NCBI GenBank assembly: GCA_003254925.1
Contig: QANZ01022864.1
Location: 118,686-182,685, forward strand
DNA length: 64,000 nt
Direction: 5' to 3'
Origin: Chamaecrista fasciculata
Taxonomy: Eukaryota; Streptophyta; Magnoliopsida; Fabales; Fabaceae
Shown here: one piece after another, positions 25,698 through 38,534 of the stretch
Position numbering within the stretch: position 1 is the stretch's first letter
Layout of the letters: each line of letters starts with the position of its first letter
Notes under the pieces: model-generated
The model's database searches: none
Seen by the model: the letters and a program-made list of their open reading frames with translations, nothing else
What the model was told of the DNA's origin: nothing
Program-made: the position numbers and the translations under genes

Positions 25698-26783
25698 TTA
25701 CTTACTGTAATTATTCCCAGAGGCAGAACGCCCCATGAGCTGCAACTCTTGTTTATCGTAAATCTCCAATGAAAAATCCCTCAACATCTGAGCCTTGCTC
25801 CCACTACTACTACTACTCCCTGTCACACTTGGCGCCATCGTCGACTTCTTCGCCACCGTTGGCCCCACCGTGCTCGTGCTCACCGCCGCCGAGTTTCCCG
25901 AATTGTTGCATCCCACCGCCACTAAAGACGATACAACGGGTCTCGCCGACATGTTGAATACAGGGGTCACTGTCGTCGGCGATATAGCCCATATCTGAGG
26001 TTGCTGGTTCGACGAAGACCCTGAAACTCCGGCCACCGTAGTCGTCGTTGCCGGTGGTGGGATCATCCAAAAAGCGTTCGCCGGGATCATCATATTCATA
26101 TTAGTGTTCCCCACTGCCCACACCGGCACCAGACCTTGCGGAACCGCCGGTTGAACCGGGGCCAGACCGGACGATTGCGAAACCGCTTCGCTTACGTCGA
26201 CAAACTCGCTATTTGACGGCCGTTTGCGTTTCTTCCTGTGTTCTGTATCCGGATTGCTGTTTCCGCTCGACGTCGTCGGAATCTTTAGAGTCCCGCCGAC
26301 GGAGACGGCGATCGCCGGAACTGTGCCGGTTCCGGTAGCCTCGATGATGGCCTGTTCGGCGTGTTCGAGAAGCCACCTAACGGTTTCGCCATCAGACTTG
26401 TGACCTAATTCCCGGGTCAGCTGAAAGATCCGAGCCGCGCAAGTTGCGGGTATTCGGATCCTACGACCACGGCCTTCCACTTTTGTGTGTCGATCCTTCG
26501 TGGAGGCGCGTCTGGCTGTAGTAACCGCCATGGGCATTTTCATCTGCATCGCCAGAGGAACAACCCCAACCGGAGCCGGCGACGATGACTCCGTTTTTGG
26601 TTCCGGGTCTGACGGAGGATCCGAATCAATCGGCTCCTCCTTCAACGGGAACATCGAGATGCTCTGTTTCGAGTCTCCATTGTTGTGGTCGGCGGCAGAG
26701 TCTCCGGCACTGGTGCTGACGTCGGAGGTTCCTCCGTCGTCATCTTGATCCACGTCGTGATGCTGAGACGACGGCGACGTCAT
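25698..26783 (-). CDS. Class I TCP transcription factor (TCP9/TCP19-like)
   Basis: An intronless gene of 361 residues, a nuclear plant-specific basic helix-loop-helix-like factor that binds GTGGGCC-type sites and acts in growth and leaf development (family knowledge). The TCP domain is at about 96-151: [17 protein letters not shown] (basic region), then [20 protein letters not shown] and [17 protein letters not shown]. It has the short class I basic region and Cys115, which matches the redox-sensitive Cys of class I members. LKEEP at 47-51 has the form of a sumoylation motif. HRKKRKR after the domain is a likely nuclear signal. The C-terminus ends with [11 protein letters not shown], typical of the TCP9/TCP19 group, which is the basis for the subgroup call. 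The TCP block is GC-richer than its surroundings. Ser/Gly-rich tails are probably disordered. Confidence 0.93.
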   Translation of the reverse strand: MTSPSSQHHDVDQDDDGGTSDVSTSAGDSAADHNNGDSKQSISMFPLKEEPIDSDPPSDPEPKTESSSPAPVGVVPLAMQMKMPMAVTTARRASTKDRHTKVEGRGRRIRIPATCAARIFQLTRELGHKSDGETVRWLLEHAEQAIIEATGTGTVPAIAVSVGGTLKIPTTSSGNSNPDTEHRKKRKRPSNSEFVDVSEAVSQSSGLAPVQPAVPQGLVPVWAVGNTNMNMMIPANAFWMIPPPATTTTVAGVSGSSSNQQPQIWAISPTTVTPVFNMSARPVVSSLVAVGCNNSGNSAAVSTSTVGPTVAKKSTMAPSVTGSSSSSGSKAQMLRDFSLEIYDKQELQLMGRSASGNNYSK

Positions 26784-27993
26784 TTGAATAAAATGGAGAA
26801 GACGGGGAAGAGAAAAGAGGGAAGAGGGGTATGATTAGTAAAATGGAAGAGAAGAAGCAAGGAGGAATGGGGTTACCAATTACTATTAGACATTAGCAAG
26901 TGGGGAAATTCATTTTCATTTTTTCTTATTTTCTTGTTGTTGAGCTATGAATGATAATAACGCACTGTTTCTGCGAAACGAGAGATAATCAAACGATGAT
27001 GATTACTTCGAATAAGTTTTTGGGGATCCAATCACCAACGCCTGCCACGTGTTGGGTCCTACTTTCTGCCCTTCCCTATTCGTCATCCTTCCCATTCTGT
27101 GGACCACACTGCCCTCTGTGGGGACAAGTGGTCTCATTTCTCACCTAATCATCTCCCTCCATGACGTCACGTCGACCTCAAAAAAGTTCTCTTCTGATTT
27201 AATAAGTGCTTTTTATTGGTACGCACTACCAACTTATGATGGTCCATACACCATCGGAAAAGTCTTCATATTTTTATAAAGATATATTCTTTACTTTCTT
27301 TTTCCCATTTTCTCCTCCTTCTGCCTGCCTACTCATGGTGAATCCAGAACTCTTCACTATTCACTTTACGGCCTGGTTTTTGAATCACATTTTCAGCCCT
27401 CCTAAATTATTTTAGTGATAAAGGGAATTCTATTAACGTAATTAAGTATGTGAAGTAATCGATTATCATTATGTTACTGCAGATTGAGCCAGAGGAGTCG
27501 GTTTTATCACGGATATTTTAATTTTCCAATTTTTCATACTTCGAATTTTAACCATAAAATAGAAACCTATTAAACGCCTATGCGCATAACAGTCCTATGC
27601 ACTAAAACATTCATAACAGTAGCTCTGAAATAAATTTATGTGAATAAACGTTGTATGGATGTAATACACTGGCAACAATTTACTAGATTTTCCATCATCT
27701 TATATTTTTCAACCCCCATCTTTTCGGGGGGTTTAATTCAAAGGCTGGTGTACACCGATGCTCCCCTGAAAATAAACGAATTTGATGACATACTGTTTTA
27801 CATTACTAGTACCACAATTGATAAAAAAGAAAAAAAAAAAAAAATCTGATCAACAGGCGAACGATTATTTATTTGAAGAAATAATGCATGCAAAAGCAAA
27901 TGAAATTGAACAGGCAACACTAGCTAATGGGGAAATCAATTGCTTTCCCTTACAATAATAACAAATGCAAGCATAACTCTAGTATGTTGAGTA
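26784..27993. other. TCP promoter and HMGS 3' side
   Basis: The part next to 26784 is the purine-rich 5' leader of the TCP gene (GAAGACGGGGAAGAG). The part next to 27993 should hold the HMGS 3' UTR. A copy of CACGTG sits near 27046 (TGCCACGTGTTGG) and a TGACGTCA near 27162, both candidate bZIP/bHLH sites. No further gene is seen. Confidence 0.5.
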
Positions 27994-30900
27994 TCAGTGA
28001 CCATTAGCTTTAAAACCATTTTCTACTGGGGCCTTGGTGCTGCTTTCTGTAGTATTCTTTGCATAGAATCTCCGATACAGGGAGTCAACTTCAGTGAGAT
28101 AGAAAGTTCCTGGAGCTAAAAGGCTAAGGTCCTTGCTTGTCACAAAGTCCTTCGCACCATACCTGTGTTCCATGAGCTTCATAGTTTCAACAAACTTCTC
28201 CGGAGGAAACTGTAAAAACCATGAACTCATCAAAATTTTATTCAAATGTATCCCTAAGAAGATCGATTCTGTTTTAAAATATCTTACTAAAAAGTATAGC
28301 ACTAATAAAAAAACATACAAGTCTAATTAATTGCTAACCATTTATTCCCAAATTAGCCATTCGTTAGTGTTAATCTTCAAGAAGTTCTAGGGCTTTCAAA
28401 CAGCCATAAATTTCATTTTGGAAAAAAAATATTAGTTTCTTCCACATCAATTTGTGTTTCTGTACACTTTATATGACGAATGAAACTCATGCACCGACAA
28501 GCAGATGCCTCCTTATGTTTCCAGTGTTTTTTTTTCCCTAGTGATGTTACATCTACCAAGAAAACAGACGGAAAATAAATGTCATGTTTGAACAGGCTTT
28601 TGAAGATCAATACCTCATGCCTTGACTTCAATTTTTCATCAACATTCATCACTGTAGCAATGTTTGATAAACTAAATGGATGTTGACCCTCACGTAATTG
28701 CAGAGAGAACATTGTGGCAGTTAGGCCACTTCCATAAGAGAATAGAATCACCCTCTGACCTGCCTGAAAATTGTGAAAGATAAATAAACTTATCAGAAAA
28801 CATGAACTTTTTGAAGCAAGGAAGACTTATATTTAATACAAGTAGAGTAGTTGGTATTTACCAATGTGCTATGTTTGTTGTGTATAAGGGATGCAAATGC
28901 TGCATAAAGAGACGCAGTATACATGTTGCCAACTTGTTTTGGTATCAAAGTGCTTGGTTGGACCTTTGCATCATAAAAAGGCTTTGCAACTTGCTGGGAT
29001 GCCTGAAAATCAATATATTTCACATCGTCAGTGGCAAGGCTAAAAATGGCCTCCATACTACAAAATACTATACATGTGAAGTGACACCTTCCCTTCCCAC
29101 ACACAAGGTTAAAAGGAGAAAAAAATAAATCAGTAACTAAAAGAATTAGACATAATTGTTGTTTTTAGTTCCCAAAGTTCCCAAAATCTACTAAGAGCTC
29201 TGCTTGACCTTTTCAAGATCCCGGCTTTGGTAGCTTTCATCACCAGATAAACCTGAAAATGGCCCCAGCTTTTCCCTAGCCGCTTCATCCACAGAACTGA
29301 AATTAAAATCAATGTTTAGACATCCATACATCAAGCAAAGAAAAATAAAACAAGTTTACCGGTGGAATAAAGCAGACCTGGAGTCTTTCAGGTAGTCATC
29401 GAACACCAAACGAGCAAAACTTTTCTGTACAAGCTGCAGTAGCTCAAAGAATTAAAAGGAGAGATACAAACAGACATGTTAACGAGATACAAAACAATTA
29501 CTTTTTTTTTGGTGAGGAAATACAAAACAATTACTTTGAATGATAAAGTAAAATGCTAAAATAAGCATTCTTCAGTGCCATGGGATCCTTTTAATTAACC
29601 TACCTTGTTATAAGGAGAATGAAATACAAAGTAGTCAGCATCAGAAATAAAAAATTGTTTCCCCTCAAGTTTCTCATATCTGCAAAAGAGCAATATGGAT
29701 GGTAAAGTGCATTATATAAGTCCACAATAGTTAAATCAAAAGTATGCTGCACCAGAAGAAACTTACTTGTGACTGAAATGTTTATAGCAAGAATCAAGAG
29801 CCATTAGGTAACAAGTTTGAGAAAGCTTTCCATCAACAACCTACACCAAGTAAGTTAAGAGGACTTATTGCAACTAGCAATTTTAAAACTAAAACAATAT
29901 CGAATGCTATAATATATCTCATAACATATTCTCAGATCAAAAGAACGCCACATAGAAGGATGACTAAAAAATGCTTGAACATAAAATCTGAAAAGCTTAC
30001 TGGATATTCACTAGCAAGATTAGGCTTGTAAAAATCATAGACATGAGACATATGACTACCCCTCAATTTGCTTTCAAAAGCAATAGGAGCATCAGGACCA
30101 ATTAGCATGGCAATAGCAGCAGCTCCACCAGTAGGCCGAGCAGGTCCATCAGCATAGACCTGAAAAAGGAATCCAATACACATGCATTAGTTTATGTTCA
30201 ATTTGAATGATGGAACCCAGGATATTTTGAGTCCAGAATTTGCAGATGCCCGTTGATTTTCATATTTGGATGGAAGAGCTAAGAATCACTGCTACAGTAT
30301 ATAGTCCAAAGGCCATTTAAAAATGGGAAGTGATCTTACCGCACTGTCAGTGCTGACAACAAGTCCATAGCGTCCATCCCAGGAACTGCTTTCCACCCAG
30401 TTGATGCAGTTGAACAAAGCAGCAGTTCCTCCATAGCATGCATTGGTTGAATCAACACCCTCAATGTCAGTATTTCCATATTTCTGCTTGTTTTCAACAA
30501 ATAAATGAGTGATCCTTTAGAAATATGGGTGTAAATAATTTGTCAGTAGAACTATAGAAGTACTCATACAATATGATGCACTAACTCCAACTGAAACAGT
30601 TAATCAAAATTCCATAAGTTTACAAAGTTAAAGGCATGTATCTCTGGATATAGAACCAAGAATCTAATATGAAAAGCCCAGCTAGCTATGAGAAACGTTG
30701 GCAGTCTAGTCTGCTCCAAATCATACCCATTAATAAGAGCTTCCAAGTCAACATCACATAATTTAAACCAAGGATGATATCTTTCAATAGGTGTAAATGC
30801 ATATTGGTTAAAGTCCTATAACACCATCTCTTCGGGAATACAGTCAATTGTACTACATGTAATTGCTTTTGACAATGACGACAATCTAACTTGTAGTATG

Positions 30901-32743
30901 AAAACTGGAAATGTACCTCAAAGATCTGCATAAGGAATGTCTTAATGGACTTGCTCTTGTCTATCACAGTCTCACTGCCTACTTCCAGGCGGCCAATTTG
31001 TTTAGGATCAATCCCATACTTATCAAGAAGGGATGTAACAACTGTCAAACTGAAATTGCAAGAGTTAATCTTTAAGAGATGAAACAGGGAACGATAATTA
31101 GCATTAGTATTGAAGATAGATATTGAAGCTTGATTGACCAGTGTACATCAAATGTATTCAATTCAGTGATGAGAGACTAATAAATATCAAGAAAGTTTCT
31201 TTAGAGAATGTCCAGCAAGAAGGGTAAAACTATGAAAATATATGTTAAGACTAAAACTCCAGGATATGACAAAGTAAGGAGTGTATGTGGTGACTTGTGC
31301 TAATCCTTGAAAGGTTCAAGAGGAACTGAAATAATATAACAGCTGGGCGTTCCATCCTTCCTGGAAAGAATTGGTGGAGGTGGATGTTCATCATGGGTAT
31401 ACATCAAATTATCAATTTACATGTATCCATGATAAATAGCATGAATACATTATGTAATGCTTTCAAAGCGTTTAGATAACTAAGTAAATGCAAGGGCAGG
31501 ATGAAATGTGATGGGATTCATTACAACAGCAGTAAGAATGCATAGGTTATCAAATTCAAAGTAATACCTCATTGAGATGACATCTTCTAACTCTGTACAA
31601 AACGCCATGCAATCTTGTCCAAGTCCAATGGTATATTTCCCTTTACTGGCGCCATCATGAGCCTCTAATGCTTCCTGTATGTGAAGAATATGAAAGCGTT
31701 CATTTAAAAGGTAAAGAAGATTTGTAACTTCAACTTAAAGAGCACAAAAAGAAATAATAAAACAAGGTCAGAATTCAGAAATATATTATAAGCGCTGTAT
31801 TGAGAGTATGGAAAAAAAAACGATGTATAATCAGCGCAGCATATGTTGCCTTTTTTTCTTTTTTACCTCTTTTCTCTGTAAACAGAACAGAGAAAACCTT
31901 AATAGTCATTTTGAATGAAATGTGTAAGCAAGCGCTCTCCTGTTTCTCTAATAGTAAATTGGGGTATTTAATTCCATAATTCCATCTCAACTGATAGCAC
32001 AGACCTTCGAGTTCTTATTTGTTTCAATCACTGATTTACGGCTACTAACTAGCAAATGCAAATGGAAAGTTCATGTTACATGGTAAACGCTTGAGAAGAA
32101 TAATTCTCCCTAATGTATTATTTTTTTATTTTTTAAAGAAAGTGGATTCCATCCCACCAGCAAGCAGTTAATCAGCGGCAGTACCTTGTGGTCATGATTC
32201 ATTCGATTCACGCTAATAAACTAATCGCTTGAAAGGTAACCCAGCCCAGAATTCCACACCCAAAATGGTAAACAACTAGCTTTAGAGGTTGAGAGGGAAA
32301 TCATAAGAGCCTTCTTTCCATTCAAATGCATCGTTGTAAATATTTTGTAAGCTTAAGCATCTTCAAAAACATTTTAAATGTTCTGAACTAGTTATTTTCT
32401 GTCCACTGTACTATTTTTCCCGACTCATAAATTATTTAACATAAAACCGATGACAAAAATTCCCCCAATATGCAGGGAAACTCAGATTTTGTGACGGCTT
32501 TCTCTTGCATAAAACTGAATCAACGTTAACAAGCAAAGTAAATAGACAAGAATAATAATAATAAAAGTGGGTAACGTCACGGCTTTTCCCATTCCTCGAG
32601 ATTTCCAACCAAGAATAGAAAAGTTAAATGGGAAAGAAAGAAAGAACAAAGAAGAATGAAAATCAAGAATAATGAATGACCTGCTGAATACAGGTGGTAG
32701 GGAAGTAGATGTCCATAGCGAGAATCCCAACATTGTTTGCCAT
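27994..32743 (-). CDS. HMGS: Hydroxymethylglutaryl-CoA synthase
   Basis: The enzyme condenses acetyl-CoA with acetoacetyl-CoA to HMG-CoA in the cytosolic mevalonate pathway to sterols. Twelve exons: 32681-32743, 31568-31674, 30917-31049, 30340-30483, 30001-30159, 29767-29840, 29604-29679, 29378-29433, 29209-29296, 28862-29002, 28614-28763 and 27994-28209. These sum to 468 residues with closing phases (plant members are about 460). The acyl-enzyme Cys falls at 117 in [14 protein letters not shown], His247 in FVFHSPYNK and Ser359 in FSYGSGLTA. These are the same numbers as in the well-studied Brassica juncea enzyme (established knowledge), which supports the exon joins. The start [15 protein letters not shown] is the family N-terminus. 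No targeting peptide is seen. The gene lies head-on to nothing near and has its own GA-rich leader. Confidence 0.96.
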
Positions 32744-33022
32744 TTCTGCTTTGTGAGCAACGATTCTGAAGATCAGCGAGAAGCAGACGAGAGAGATGTG
32801 TGCGAGAGAAAGAGAAAGAGAGAAAGAGAGAGAGAGAGATAGGGTAATGCGTGCACAATACAAAGCTCCTGGCTGAGAGTGTAGGTAGGAGTGTTGCGGG
32901 ATCTCTCTCACATGCATCCGTCGCTACACACATTACACATATATATATAAAAGCCGCCCAGGTCACCGAAAATCAAGACTTGGTTGGTGGTAACTCGCAG
33001 AGGCCAAAAATAAATCAGAACA
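32744..33022 (-). promoter_or_regulatory. 5' leader and near promoter of HMGS
   Basis: On the - strand this region has a (TC)n tract (32809-32840) about 70 bases before the ATG and a TATATATA run at 32939-32949 upstream of it, a reasonable TATA region. The long - ORFs here are read-through of this low-complexity leader. Confidence 0.5.
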
Positions 33023-33031
33023 AAAATAAAA

Positions 33032-33471
33032 GGCCAAAGTGCACTTTTGGTCCTATAACTTTTTCTCAGGTATTAATTTGATCTCATAACTTTTTTTGTT
33101 GCACTATTGGTCCCTTATGTTTTGCTCAAGTTACATATTTGGTCTCGTGTTGCACTTTTAGTCTCATAACTGTGGGTCAGGTTGCAGAATCGATCTCATA
33201 TCTTTTGATTGTGTTGCAGAATTGGTCTCACATCTTTGGATCAAGTACAGAATTAGTCTCAATAATTGGATCAGGTGGGACTGGAGGTGATACTTTTTAC
33301 AAAGAGATGAGACTAATTTTGTAACCTGACTAAAACATATGGGATTAAAAGTTATACGAGATTAAATTTGCAACCTTTTGCAAATATATGGACCAAAAGT
33401 GTAACAAAAAAAAGTTATAGGATTAAATTGAGACATAAGCAAACGTTATGGACCAAAAGAGCACTTTGACC
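33032..33471. mobile_element. Mutator-like foldback MITE, family 1, copy A
   Basis: 440 bases, nearly all arm. The left end GGCCAAAGTGCACTTTTGGT and the inverted right end GGTCAAAGTGCTCTTTTGGT are matched, followed by repeated phrases of the type GGTCYCATAACTTTT. Flanks AAAATAAAA (33023-33031) and AGAATAAAA (33472-33480) agree at 8 of 9 positions, a 9-bp target duplication. It lies about 290 bases upstream of the HMGS start codon. Confidence 0.85.
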
Positions 33472-33480
33472 AGAATAAAA

Positions 33481-36161
33481 TAACTATGCTTCTTCCCTCT
33501 ATCATGACTTTTTCACCTTCTTTTTATACTTTATTACCACCACAGCCATTCCGTCCGTCAGATCACACGAACCAAACTTCATTTTTCAAAGGCTTTATGC
33601 CAATTACATCTAACGGAGTTGCCTTCAACGGTCAACGGCTTTGGTAATCCAATTCAATTATTTTTTTTAAAGAGTGTGTGATACTTATTTACAAAAAAAT
33701 ATATATATTCATATTATTATATAATAAAAATTACTGCCAATCTCCTTAAAAATTTAAGTTACACAAGTGATTTATTTATTAATTTTTAAAATATATGCAA
33801 ATAATTATTGAAAGATACCGCTTACTTTAGTGAAGAAAAAAAAAGTGTGATTTATCTTAATTTTTATCATGATCTATGTTCTCAATGATCTAAATTAAAT
33901 AATGTGTAGCTTGATACTTTTCGCATACATAGGAAAAGTGATATGATTTATATAAACAAAAAATCAATTGTGGAGCATGGAATCTCTTCTGACATGTTAA
34001 ATGTTGGCTTGGCACTATATATGCACGTGATTATGACCAAGATACATGTCTTCACCAGTTTAAAGAATGATTATGTTTAGATTGATGTTAATCCCCTTTT
34101 CAATTAAAACCAAAAAAAAAAAAAATCCAAACTAATTAATAAATGATACTGAATGAATCTGTCACTGCCAACCAGCGAATGCACTGTATATGTGGAAGCG
34201 CCTCCTTAACTAGAGTCCAGAGCTATCTCCAAAAAAAAGTACTATTTCCTTTTCAAAAAAAGAAAGTACTATTTCTAACATTTTTTTTATAACGCAAACT
34301 CTTATAATTAAACGGAGGTATCGAAATAAATAAACATTTTTTTAATTAACTGCAATATTCAAACTTGCATATATCGTTTACTCCGAGAATTAGTATACAG
34401 CGTGTATAATTGTATAAGCAGTACAGGAATAATAATAACATGAAACGTGTATTCAAAGTGATAAGGCTCTATTATTTAATAATTAATATCAAGAACAACC
34501 TTAAAAACACTCCCAGTTAATAAAAACATCCAGTAGATTATTTGATACTTGGACTTCAAGTGTTGGATAAGTGATTTCGTGAAAGAGGAGTGCAAGATCT
34601 TGTGGCTTAGCAAATTGTCCTTAAATAATGAAAGTGTAATATAAGGAATGAAGGAAGCGTCAATTCAAGATAATGTAAATTGTGGAGGATTGTATTTTTG
34701 TGTAAACTCCTATACGCTGGATCATTTCATGAAGTGAATATTAATGGGTGAAGTATCACTGCATTATCCAAAACATGAGAAGTCGTAGTTAAGAAAAAAC
34801 AATGATATGGCACGCAAAAGATACAACATTGGTAGTTGGATATTCATCCAATGGAAGTAAAGATTAATACGTACATATATAAATAGGTGAGATAGTTATT
34901 TTGGTCATCAAATTATAAGGTAAGTTTTATTTTAGTTCTAAAATTATTTTTTTTTGTTTCGGTCCATAAATTTTCACATTTGTTCTATCATTAGTTTAAA
35001 ATGTGATTTTGTTTGGTTTTTACCGTTATTTTTAATATGAACAATTGAACTAGAAAATTTCTATATCTTATATATGTTATAATAAGTAAGTTGGTAAATG
35101 AAAAAAAAGAATAATCTACTCTTTAAAGAAAAAATCAACTACAAAATTAAATTTAATCTTCAATTTTTGATTAAGAATAAAAAATTTATATTTCTCTTTG
35201 TCAACTCACTTATTATAAAATATATACGAGATAAATGATTCATGTTAGCTGCTTGTATTAGAAAAAAAAAAAAAAGAGTAAAATCAGATGAAGTCCCATT
35301 TTGAGAATCAAACGAAACAAGTATCAAAAATTGAGGATCAAAATGAAAATAAAAATGATTTATAACGAAAGTAAAATTCATCTCATAGTTTAAGGTCCAA
35401 AATAAGATTTTAACTTACAAAAATAAGATATACATAACAACTGAAATGGTAGGAGATGGTAGCTACGTACAATAGTTGGTTAAGGGAGATGTAAACATGT
35501 ATTGACGAGTACTAGTTGGTAGCAATACCATCAATGCATTCACTCCTCGCGCTTCACATTGGGAATAATAAAAAGGGGAGGTACGTAGGATTGATTAATG
35601 AATTATGAATTAATTAATGATGGTACCAAGTCAATTAGGATTTGATATATATAGTAATGATGTCACATGTAAAGTCGTTGCTGGCTATAACGAAGCCTGG
35701 GTTGTTATTATTTTGCCTCACGTTCCACGCTCTACACGAGGGAGGGCATGCCATTCCATTTTCATTGTTTAGCGTTAATAAAATACTCTTTAGTCTTAGT
35801 TAATTAGCATTCCACATTTACATACTTTTCAACGCTAATTGCTACGCGTAGTGGCTTATAAATTCAATCAGGACTATACTATAATTAATAAAGATGCAAA
35901 TTATAATCAGGCCAAAAAAAAAAGATGCAAATTATAATGATCTCAACATAATTTCAACTTCATTGTCCGTGGCTTCTATTAATTTACAAAGTGCTAAAAT
36001 TCCAAACATTAAATAATACATGTTTCTTAAAGTATCAGCGTTATTTGATTTATAAGAAATTATTAAGCATAATTAGAGTACATATGTTTAAATTAATTAC
36101 CAAGATTTTACTTCTTTGATACCGCACAGCTTTGTTCGCTGACTGTATTGATTATTATGTA
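33481..36161. other. Intergenic AT-rich DNA
   Basis: No gene is supported. A weak foldback lies at about 34897-35405 (TTTGGTCATCAAATTATAAG on the left; TCATAGTTTAAGGTCCAAAA on the right). It is a probable decayed relative of the dispersed foldback elements. Confidence 0.45.
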
Positions 36162-36435
36162 CTCCCTCCGGTTCTATATATCTGGTGTTTAAGGTTTCTA
36201 CACACAGATTAAGGAAATGATTAGCCAACATAGAATGAAGAGAAAAATGAAGTAAAATGACTAAACTATCCCTATTAAATTACTTGGAAAATGTTTATAC
36301 ATTTATGACTCTACTATATTTAATAGGAGTAGAATGGTAAAAAAATAATTAATGCTCTCTTGAATTTATAAAACATAAGATATTTTGGAACAAAAATGAT
36401 TTTCTAAAACACCAGATATTCAGAACCGGAGGGAG
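36162..36435. mobile_element. Stowaway-like MITE, copy 2
   Basis: 274 bases with ends CTCCCTCCGGTTCT / AGAACCGGAGGGAG and TA on each side (36160-36161, 36436-36437). The interior is the inverse of copy 1 at 17985-18249, sharing AAACTATCCCTATTAAATTA and TTTATGACTCTACTATATTT. Confidence 0.85.
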
Positions 36436-36549
36436 TAGTGATTAGTGACTATTTAACTCGCAACCAAGTTTTCAATCCCCTCTTATCATCGTATCAATTA
36501 GGTAAAATTTTTAATACTTTAAATTGATTAATTACTAAACTAATGAAAC

Positions 36550-37640
36550 CAAATTTAAATTTGTTCCGGGAACGGGGGGTTCGTACTTGGGAGGTCCAGA
36601 GCAACAACAGATGAATCACAGAAAAAAAACAACAGATAACAGCAACAAAGTATTATCAAAGTAAATAACAACAATTAAACAAGATGAAAGAATAACCCTT
36701 GGGAAGTTCTCGTTAGGGAAGAAGTAAAGCGCTAAGAATAAGCACTAGTAAGACAAGAGAACTTAGTACAAAGGTAAATGAAAGTATGTTCGTAAGAGCT
36801 CAAATGGGAAATCTCTCTGTGTTTCAGACTCACAAATGTTCAACCCCTTCTCTGAAGGGTGAAGGGACTATTTATAGAGGTGACTAACGATGACGATTAT
36901 GCTGAAGGATGATGCTGAAAGTGAAGCAGCATGGAGAACATGGGGAACATGGTTCCGTAAAATACGAAAAGTGGGCAAATGGAGAAGGTGGGACGTAAGA
37001 TGCGAAAAAGTGGGAAGATGAGAGTGAGGTAACCGTCAGTTCATGGGCCTGATGGGAGAAGGTGACGTGGACATAAGGTAACCGTCAACTCAAAGGAGTT
37101 GATGCGAGAAGGTGACGTGGGCATCTTGGCAAGTAAGGCGAGAAGGTTTGAGCTCAAAAGAACATCACTTCATTTACTAAAGACTAAGTTCTTACCTTAC
37201 CTACTCAAAGCGATCGTGGCCAAGTACGAAGAAGAATTTACTTTAATCCTACCAAGCCACATCCTAGGATTGTTCCCGGAGAAGGAGGGAGGAGGCATCT
37301 CCCTACTTTCACAACATTCCCTACCTTGTATAAGTAAGGATGTTGCGGGTGGCACGTGGCCTATGTCAAGCTTACATAAGGTGTCTTGCTCTTATACACT
37401 TAGATATCTCTTAGACACCTTGGAGGCGGAGCTTTGTAGGCGAAGCCTTGAATGCGAAGCCTTGTAGGCGAATCCTTGGAGACGGAGCCTTGGAGGCGGA
37501 GCCTTGTAAGCGAAGCCTTGGATGCGAAGCCTTGGAGACGGAGCCTTGTAGACGAAGCCTCGGAGATGAAGCCTTGGATACGAAGCTTTGGAGGTTATGC
37601 CTAAGAGGCATCAAACTCTTGTTATGAAGGTACTCAGTTA
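36550..37640. repeat. Unclassified repeat-rich block
   Basis: This block is GC-richer than its surroundings. It holds an imperfect tandem pair of about 50 bases (GAGGTAACCGTCAGTTCATG at 37025 and AAGGTAACCGTCAACTCAAA at 37075, both continuing to GAGAAGGTGACGTGG) and a TATTTATAG box at 36869. The look is that of a solo LTR or another non-coding transposon part, but no paired ends or target duplication were found. The ORF at 37099-37467 lies inside the repeats and resembles no family I know. Confidence 0.4.
37432..37600. repeat. 14-bp minisatellite
   Basis: About twelve units of consensus TTGgAGrCGaAGCC, each 14 bases, with variants at positions 4-7 and 10. Because 14 is not a multiple of 3, the - strand ORF over it (37411-37614) shows a 14-residue period (RLRLQG...SKAS) produced by three units. 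That ORF is a by-product of the repeat. Confidence 0.85.
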
Positions 37641-38529
37641 ATTAATTACCTTAATAATTAATTAATTATAAAAATAGGAGCTAGGAACAAAATTTAATTT
37701 AGTAATGTTGGGAATGAGCGATGTCCATGTATATTAAATATAGCTTTTAAATCTACCATAAACCCAATGGATAGAAGTCTCATGATGATTTCTTTAACAA
37801 TGAAGCCAGGAAATAAAACAAAATGAGTAGAAGTTACAACTTCCGGGGTACAAGAACTAGAAATAGCTTGATTGTATAAATTTAAAAATGTAATTACATT
37901 AAATATCTAGTGAAAAAGTTTCGTTATCTTTATAATTAATTTTATTGACATATTCAAAAGAAATTAATCTTCATATACACTTTTAAAATAATAGTTAATA
38001 CAAGACAAATGACGACATGATGACGTAAAACAATCAATGCAAAAAAATGAACAATAATTAATTTAAAATGATCATATATTATCTTATCATAATTTATATT
38101 ATCTTTTATACAATATTGAATTGTTATAACCCATAACAAGATTGTTTGGCTAAACAAAAAAGTTTAACAAGACTGGTATAAATTTTAAAGTATAACATTA
38201 ACACAATATCACAAACCCCCAATAATAATTGAAAACATTGAAATTCATTAGGAATTAGGATTGATGTGGACGAGTTAGCCTATACTGCCAGAAGTAATTA
38301 CTTGATAAGTTTCAAATATAAAATATGTAAGTAGATCAGACAGTGAATAAAGTTATCTGCAATAGTTCCTTTATTTATATAAATAATGTCTGATATGACC
38401 CAATCGCGTATCTTATGCGGTCCCGAGTTAATGAAAACGAAGTAAGTTCACATGACATTTTTTTTTTTCATATATACACCTAACATTATTCAAGGTGGTA
38501 GCTATATAGGCGACTCGTGAGTCGTGACA
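37641..38529. other. Intergenic AT-rich DNA
   Basis: No gene, RNA or clear repeat was found. Confidence 0.5.
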
Positions 38530-38534
38530 CACTT

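Noticed and set aside
25769..26748. Several + ORFs and one other - ORF across the TCP gene
   Set aside because: Other-frame shadows of an intronless GC-richer coding region. The TCP frame has the domain.
32577..32966. 129-codon - ORF upstream of HMGS
   Set aside because: It reads through the (TC)n leader and into intron 1 and shows no conservation. The HMGS start at 32743 matches the family.
37411..37614. Repetitive 67-codon - ORF (14-residue period)
   Set aside because: The period is explained by a 14-bp minisatellite. No start context or domain supports a protein.
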